The translations under genes and the position numbers were made by a program. From Kipferlia bialata (lineage: Eukaryota > Fornicata), in contig BDIP01000097.1 of NCBI GenBank assembly GCA_003568945.1, positions 3,903-31,866 on the forward strand: a stretch of 27,964 nucleotides of DNA, in the 5' to 3' direction. The notes below the pieces were generated by a model. It saw nothing but the letters and a program-made list of their open reading frames with translations, was not told the DNA's origin and searched no databases. This document shows positions 26,224 to 27,964 of this stretch, in pieces (position 1 is the first letter of the stretch; the number at the start of each line of letters is the position of its first letter).

Positions 26224-26594
26224 AAATGGATAGAGGAAGAGACATCAGAGGCTGCATAGACTGAGAGATGGCACCTGTGCACCCTAGCGGGTAGGGAGAG
26301 CAGAGACATGGAGCTGTGCCTCGGGATGGTCCTATCGGTAGAGGGGTGGAAGGGGGTGTGGGGGCACTCGCATAGGGCGAGAGAGGAGGCTGCCCTGGGT
26401 CCCCCCTTGTGCCCTGTCTCTACACGGGAGGAGAGGGGGGGCGAGGGGGAGGGGGAGGCGTGCATGCTCTGCAGTCCTGCCCTACTCCCCCCCTTGGCCT
26501 TGGCCTTGGCAGATGCAGAGATGGAGATGGGGGAGAGCAGGGGCTGTGTGTGTGTGTGTCTGCGCTGTGTCCTGGACACAGCCGGGTGCCCCAT
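1..26594 (-). CDS. Giant intron-rich gene for a divergent dynein heavy chain (C-terminus beyond the left edge)
   Basis: Dynein heavy chains are AAA+ ring proteins that drive flagellar beating or cargo transport on microtubules. I spliced about 133 minus-strand exons by hand using GT...CTCACCCCCAG introns. Phases agree at nearly every junction and no stop is met, giving about 4,860 residues in the window. Landmarks appear in dynein order and spacing: linker motif SPALQQRHL (about residue 1430), FGYDWLG before AAA1 (about 1980), LARFLGNSLCVV (about 2045), VVRLHPEDMY in AAA2, GRRVGKT in AAA3 (about 2700), AVIVTTHQPPEPHLR closing AAA4, VTPEFDKYV before the stalk, AGALPPSDS in AAA5, AVMLVCHPDA in AAA6 and KHPVPQW in the C-terminal domain. 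The start is set at ATG 26,594-26,592. The frame stays open upstream to a stop near 26,716, so an extra 5' exon is possible. Nucleotide sites and stalk are abnormal (see domain entries). Giant AAA proteins of the midasin or RNF213 type fit less well because they lack the linker and C-terminal signatures. Confidence 0.85.
2032..2144 (-). repeat. 20-bp imperfect direct repeat (2,032-2,051 and 2,125-2,144) around an exon end
   Basis: CACCTGTCATGAA(T/C)CTGTCT occurs twice, 93 bp apart, with 19 of 20 bases equal. The upstream copy (gene orientation) overlaps the exon end encoding LTWTDR. The second lies inside a 196-nt intron (1,943-2,138) and looks like a microexon CCTAG|ACAGATTCATGACAG|GTGGGG. 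Confidence 0.8.
2920..3444 (-). other. Unusually long intron (525 nt) in the C-terminal region
   Basis: The exon ending IPRHAETANRPLANWLIHR (left edge 3,445) joins in phase to the exon starting MRRVLTGLLMTFVQRPFH (right edge 2,919). The gap is about five times the usual intron size. I see no convincing exon in it; a minus-strand open frame at 3,002-3,214 (VEIGLRSSALGVYCC) lacks the standard acceptor. Confidence 0.55.
3859..6167 (-). other. Post-AAA5 helices and AAA6 module
   Basis: After AAA5, ASVSILQRGAEILGVAEDLE fits the 'LI..L..sK..s.eI' helix. AHYHHVADMWARPGVDFGLT (5,691-5,780 region) fits 'YRpvA.raS.LyF.l.dl..id.mYqfSL'. FHKACGRLIADT...QVLMLLLDTVL fits the 'RGLFe.hKl.Fs..l' helix pair. 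The exon ending at 4,863 reads LTKYPQLRQALERVVMLEAA, matching 'lP..w...L..fqkLLlLR.lRPD'. The exon 4,634-4,708 has SAFGDAVMLVCHPDAG, matching 'ssp.tPliFiLSpGaDP'. VSVVEAVVSSTLPESVGVIT falls near the AAA6 end. No nucleotide site is expected in AAA6. Confidence 0.7.
6235..7284 (-). other. AAA5 module
   Basis: The first exon (7,150-7,284) reads TPFLWLYAGALPPSDSALLS, matching the dynein AAA5 segment 'ati..W...GLPsD.fSieNgi'. It is followed by VPFLAYDEGEGVTVARCVDM, where dyneins have 'R.PLmIDPQ.Qa..WI'. The exon at 6,360-6,501 reads HYVVRLRHPIHKMRMYLTLD then SLFHPCVSLLDCTPVHPTLT. This corresponds to 'dp.FrLyLtTkl.nPhy.PEv..kvtliNFtVt..gLe.QLL'. The spacing between these two landmarks is as in other dyneins. 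AAA5 has no nucleotide site in known dyneins, so none is expected here. Confidence 0.75.
7385..8170 (-). other. Stalk position, strongly shortened: no microtubule-binding domain visible
   Basis: Five exons (8,108-8,170; 7,912-7,990; 7,724-7,828; 7,599-7,652; 7,385-7,464) fill the interval between the AAA4 exit helix and AAA5. They encode about 127 residues. Dyneins have about 350 here: coiled coil CC1, a globular microtubule-binding domain and CC2. The first exon (YYRRDHTQREELTSALGALE) is charged and helical like the base of CC1. FNDLKAKIQRWCGLEDM resembles the base of CC2 ('L..K..RW'). The middle (HEAYLSGDHVPQETRETALS, DETDEEEQRDVIVRGANIGL) is too short for a stalk and its tip. The intervening introns are only 71-139 nt. 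All five junctions keep phase. Confidence 0.7.
8310..10721 (-). other. AAA4 module, P-loop weak
   Basis: The exon at 10,118-10,275 contains ASSGFQRQSNSIRKAALHT, plausibly the remnant of the very conserved AAA4 loop 'GvGGSGKQSLtrLAafi', with Lys replaced by Arg. The exon at 8,649-8,761 reads AVIVTTHQPPEPHLRANCNT then YPSPMCSLLDACPPV, a clear counterpart of 'vHvVlcmSPvGeaFRnRlR.FPsLvncctiDWf..WP'. The last exon (8,310-8,419) ends CHLHPEVTPEFDKYVSFAMS, matching the 'ylleLrR.nYvTPtsYLelI' helix that leads into the stalk. The exon at 9,761-10,019 inserts about 60 Ser/Thr-rich residues (SQGSLRSSQSLGS...TSVTSMSSQS). Confidence 0.7.
8845..8966 (-). repeat. 21-bp imperfect direct repeat (8,845-8,865 and 8,946-8,966) around an exon end
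   Basis: CAGGTG(T/C)TGTGCC(C/A)TCTTCAT occurs twice, 101 bp apart, 19 of 21 equal. The copy at 8,946-8,966 is the end of the exon coding MKMAQHL. The other encodes MKRAQHL followed by a good donor (GTACGG), inside the 184-nt intron 8,762-8,945. A second small duplication (TTAATAGTGACTATGAT / TTAACAGTGACTATGAT) sits in the same intron. Confidence 0.8.
10805..13260 (-). other. AAA3 module with the only recognisable Walker A left
   Basis: The exon at 12,456-12,694 reads LPPVLTPTNRAFCHGLAACM then FGVPAVLTSGRRVGKTWAVH. This aligns with the AAA3 dynein segment 'ilVPTvDTvRy.yll..l...g.PvLLvGptGtGKT.vv'. Lys and Thr of the P-loop are kept (about 12,576-12,600); the first Gly is Ser. The next exon gives VFSHCLCLSLDLDSTS, where 'vvFiDDlNMP' (Walker B) would sit. 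It keeps an Asp but not the usual Asp-Asp pair. CVADLSVGVGDGLHYIGRD corresponds to 'ELLRQwlDhggwYdrk'. Insertions are a charged HKHTHAHEHR...KEREREKERD stretch near 12.2-12.3 kb and an acidic one (11,461-11,721, DDDGETHETMSDSE). The AAA3/AAA4 boundary is approximate. AAA3 is the regulatory ATPase of cytoplasmic dynein. Confidence 0.75.
13329..15158 (-). other. AAA2 module, P-loop degenerate
   Basis: The exon at 14,654-14,744 starts GHGLLSGIGVYTAKCMCAL, matching dynein 'RHGlMlVGptGsGKt.vyrvLa'. The glycine-rich loop survives only as SGIGVYTAK. The next exon (14,461-14,584) has HKECVVRLHPEDMYHSTVPQ, the counterpart of 'k..vinPKAitm.qLYGe.d..thEW'. It is followed by KHEITHRCIYISPTAPTHTH, where the 'DG.vDa.WiEnlNtvLDDnk' Walker B segment would be expected but is not recognisable. 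ALCMWTLSEWGAVVL resembles the 'lfiFsliWs.Gg' segment at the end of AAA2. The first exon (15,013-15,158) carries an acidic/Arg insertion (MEEGDRYDDESSVSEGERER). In normal dyneins AAA2 binds ATP without hydrolysis; here binding also looks doubtful. Confidence 0.7.
15298..16682 (-). other. AAA1 module with degenerate Walker A and Walker B
   Basis: AAA1 is the obligatory ATPase site of dynein motors. The module opens with HLRHFGYDWLGAVTQAELPP, equivalent to the dynein 'FeYGYEYLGnt.RLViTPLTDR'. It continues with LARFLGNSLCVVCATQHRDP, equivalent to 'LarALGkqCvVFNCSdqmdy', then LSNLLLEGHCVLLVGLESAP...GTIAQTL for 'lsGLaqsGAWaCFDEFNRI..eVLSViAQQi'. FIVPKDMPQNGLIR stands where dyneins have 'elPdNLKaLFRp', and LFLEPSDVAVAMRI where they have 'GF..ar.LArK'. 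The P-loop GPAGTGKT is replaced by LLGRGVTAGLCAS (about 16,434-16,473), with no lysine. The CFDEFNR Walker B segment is replaced by LLVGLESAP (about 16,117-16,205), with no Asp-Glu pair. By the known chemistry this site should not hydrolyse ATP. Confidence 0.8.
16990..19811 (-). other. Dynein linker domain (DHC_N2-like), mechanical lever of the motor
   Basis: The exon at 19,288-19,401 reads LMPTIELVCLLASPALQQRH, aligning with the classic dynein linker signature 'lPlI..LrnPalreRHWe'. The Trp is replaced by Leu. The next two exons read VTCGDLLSAGAL...VTQAVQEAEAEAE and LDACDTAMETWTAEVA. These match the dynein pattern of a 'tLgdLL' motif, 'eeI...A.kE' and a helix ending in 'leetW'. Further on, FVGVSTWLHDTLRR and the HDAPSAIKTAG...YEYVTHWAG exon (16,990-17,120) fit the last linker helices before AAA1. 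Insertions of acidic low complexity interrupt it (TEAEAEGSVGEGDD near 18.2 kb, DTEDSDAYDSEGEAD near 17.75 kb). In working dyneins this arm swings when AAA1 turns over ATP. Confidence 0.8.
24181..24240. repeat. CA/TA-rich microsatellite in an intron
   Basis: Interrupted (AC)n blocks alternate with ATAT. They fall between two tail-region exons (right edges at about 24,311 and 24,163 on the coding strand) and are not coding. Confidence 0.75.
26191..26222. repeat. (AG)n microsatellite inside the first intron
   Basis: Sixteen AG units. On the coding strand it is a (CT)n polypyrimidine tract in the 205-nt intron 26,070-26,274, which is longer than most introns of this gene. Confidence 0.85.
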
Positions 26595-27263
26595 AGCATC
26601 ACTCTCACTCTCTAGCCTAGCCTTTAGACGCCGCAGCACAGACGGAACCTGCGGTGGGATTGGGGGGGGGGGGGGGGGATTATTTTTGGGACGGGGGGGG
26701 GGGGGGGGCACTGCTTAAGCTTTATATCGCAGGGAGAGAGCCTTATGTACAATATAGGCCAGAAAGAGAGAGGCTACGAGCAAGTGATCAATCCAACTGT
26801 CCCACCCCAACAGACCCATTACCATATACCAAAGACTCACTTCTGGCTAAGAACCCTAGAGGTGACGAGGCTGCCACATCCTCTGCCATCCAAAGTGTAT
26901 ATCAATGGTCTATCCTGTCACTCCTGTCAAGAGAGTTGGGGTGTGAGTTGTGTCTCGTCTGCACCCTTGTGCTACGCGTTTTTGAGATAGCAGATGCTAT
27001 TGACAATAGCCTATTGTCACATATATATGAGTCTATATCCGGGCTATACGGCTAAAACCGACCCTCCACATCTCTTGCTCAATGCATTATCGACGCCAAA
27101 CTCTATAGTTGATGCAGGAAAGCAATTTATTACGCATATATATCAAGACAAAAACTCGAGTCTGAGTCAAAAGGGGCCAGTGATTCCTCAGCGCCTGGAT
27201 CATAGCCTTCCTACAGAGCCTTGTGTAGAGCTGAGGGCACTGTGGTGGCCCTTGGGGACTCAC
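26595..27263. promoter_or_regulatory. Probable divergent intergenic region between the two genes
   Basis: No convincing gene lies here. On the minus strand a GATATAAAG element (about 26,722-26,730) sits upstream of the dynein-like gene. Two pure G runs lie between it and the start codon. On the plus strand an AT-rich patch (27,123-27,150, TTTATTACGCATATATATC) precedes the small gene. The plus-strand open frame at 26,654-27,055 has no supporting splice sites or recognisable motifs, though part of it looks protein-like. Promoter roles are inferred from position only. The stretch 26,595-26,660 may be coding for the dynein-like gene if an upstream exon exists. Confidence 0.35.
26662..26708. repeat. 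Two homopolymeric G runs (17 and 16 nt) separated by an AT-rich spacer
   Basis: Pure G at 26,662-26,678 and 26,693-26,708, with ATTATTTTTGGGAC between. On the coding strand of the giant gene these are C runs just 5' of the first exon. They could be leader sequence, or the inside of a 5' intron with acceptor ATCCCACCGCAG at about 26,650. Confidence 0.8.
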
Positions 27264-27869
27264 ATGGACGATAAACGGCCGGAATGGCTTCCAGTATGGC
27301 GAGAAAAGGCCCTGCTCGATGGAGAGCAGAAGTTGGAGCCTGTTACTGAGCGTTATATGCCTCATAAGGCTCGCCTGGACAAGGAATGTGAGGAGGAACC
27401 GGAGTTGAGGAACTATCATAGGTAATGGATCTCTCTTGGGTATCCTCGCATGTCTCTGAGGTGCATTGTGTGCCGAACTGTCCACTCCCCATGCTGCAGT
27501 GTTATTAGCCTCTGTCTCTCCCCATTCCGCCATTTAACCACCAGGGTGGGTCTGTTCTATACTGCCCCTGTCCCTGTGCCCGGAGTCCTGTCCCTCCAGA
27601 CGCTGCCTATGGAGAAGAGGATAGCCTCTAAGCTACGGAAGAGGGGTGTTCTGATAGCCAATGACAAGATGACGCCTGTGCTGGTGCCTCTGTTCCCACC
27701 CAAGAGAAGGAAGAGAGAGGGGGAGGGCGAGGAGAATAGTCAGCGCCCCCTGATGGTGGATGACTGCTACCGCTTTGTTAGGAAGCAGCCTAGGCGGTAT
27801 ATCAGACGGCTCCAGTACTCTCTTGTCAAGGAGGGGGAGTATCTGCTTCCAAGGTATCTCGGTGCATGA
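27264..27869 (+). CDS. Two-exon gene for a small basic protein of unknown function
   Basis: Exon 1 ends at 27,421 (...CATAG|GTAATGG). Exon 2 starts at 27,545 after TTTAACCACCAG and ends with TGA at 27,867-27,869. The 123-nt intron has a TTAAC branch-like motif close to the acceptor, and the frame runs straight through the junction. Starting at ATG 27,264 the protein has about 160 residues. The frame is open upstream to a stop at 26,988, so ATG 27,027 (about 239 aa) or 26,994 (about 250 aa) are alternatives, but the extra sequence looks less protein-like. Visible features are DKRPEWLPVWREKALLDGEQ, a basic PPKRRKREGEGEE patch that could be a nuclear-localisation signal, and an Arg-rich end (RKQPRRYIRRLQYSLVKEGE). 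I do not recognise the family. It is probably divergently transcribed from the dynein-like gene. Confidence 0.6.
27422..27544 (+). other. Intron of the small plus-strand gene
   Basis: The intron runs from GTAATGG to TTTAACCACCAG, 123 nt, with phase 2 at the junction (AG|G = Arg). Both flanking exons are open only in the joined frame. It lacks the GTGGGTG/CTCACCCCCAG style of the neighbouring giant gene but keeps a branch-like TTAAC near the acceptor. Confidence 0.6.
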
Positions 27870-27928
27870 TGTCATTGGTTCATATAGTCTGTGTGCAGTA
27901 GGGTTGCGGTTGTATTAGCATCTGTACT

Positions 27929-27948
27929 CCCCCCCCCCCCCCCCCCCC
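27929..27948. repeat. 20-nt C run downstream of the small plus-strand gene
   Basis: An uninterrupted C run 60 nt past the stop codon at 27,869. Nothing else is recognisable in 27,870-27,964. Confidence 0.85.
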
Positions 27949-27964
27949 ACAATCCTCCCTATTC

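Larger units (their letters stand above)
19812..26594 (-). other. N-terminal tail region of the dynein-like protein (about the first 1,320 residues)
   Basis: About 32 exons. In dyneins this part dimerises and binds intermediate and light-intermediate chains. The first exon (26,275-26,594) is low-complexity and basic/Ser-rich, with KAKAKGG and PSPSPPLSSR stretches. The third exon (right edge near 25,738) is strongly acidic (DMEGDDSDTEPSDTDPD). The sixth (24,841-25,136) is again Asp/Ser-rich. From about 24.7 kb leftward the translation becomes regular and helical (for example TLRRIALLVTG, DIETLVKAEVVTSQRNQ, SELQAVQRLLETLTQAL), as expected of tail helical bundles. I see no strong family motif here, so the assignment rests on position upstream of the linker and on the length, which matches a dynein tail. 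Confidence 0.6.

Noticed and set aside
26654-27055. Plus-strand gene between the two called genes
   Set aside because: It begins inside the G runs, has no recognisable motif or supporting splice sites, and lies where a divergent promoter is expected. The last part looks protein-like, so I am not certain.
1-27964. tRNA, rRNA and transposable elements
   Set aside because: I saw no cloverleaf, rRNA block, terminal repeat pair or transposase/reverse-transcriptase motif on either strand.

Overview
The window is eukaryotic. Nearly all of it (positions 1 to about 26,594, minus strand) is one giant, very intron-rich gene that runs off the left edge. I assembled it by hand from about 133 short exons (15-110 codons each) separated by about 132 short introns, mostly 70-150 nt. 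Introns begin GTGGGTG, GTACGG, GTATGG or similar. They end in a strikingly uniform CTCACCCC(C)AG, so the branch-point-like CTCAC sits right against the acceptor. Codon phase is kept from exon to exon, which argues for a living gene. Dense introns, a branch point fused to the acceptor and a dynein-type protein suggest a flagellated protist. A free-living fornicate metamonad (Kipferlia-like) is my best guess; this is inference, not proof.

Read in order, the spliced protein (about 4,860 residues in the window by hand count) follows the dynein heavy chain plan: an N-terminal tail (26.6-19.8 kb), the linker (19.8-17.0 kb), AAA1 (16.7-15.3 kb), AAA2 (15.2-13.3 kb), AAA3 (13.3-10.8 kb), AAA4 (10.7-8.3 kb), a stalk position (8.2-7.4 kb), AAA5 (7.3-6.2 kb), AAA6 (6.2-3.9 kb) and a C-terminal domain (3.8 kb to the left edge). 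The spacing between landmarks matches dyneins closely.

The protein is not an ordinary motor. AAA1, the main ATPase site of every known dynein motor, has lost its Walker A lysine and any Asp-Glu Walker B pair. AAA2 and AAA4 are also degenerate. Only AAA3 keeps a recognisable P-loop with GKT. Where the coiled-coil stalk and microtubule-binding domain should be (about 350 residues) there are only about 127 residues, and the introns there are too short to hide the rest. The window therefore appears to encode a stalk-less, ATPase-degenerate dynein heavy chain paralogue, a 'pseudo-dynein', with acidic and Ser-rich insertions in its ring.

Right of it (26.6-27.26 kb) is a probable divergent intergenic region with G-runs and AT-rich patches. 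It is followed by a small plus-strand, two-exon gene for a basic protein I do not recognise (about 27.26-27.87 kb). The last 95 bases hold a 20-nt C run and no gene I can see. Three places in the giant gene carry a tandem copy of an exon end plus its donor site, forming 'ghost exons' inside double-length introns.
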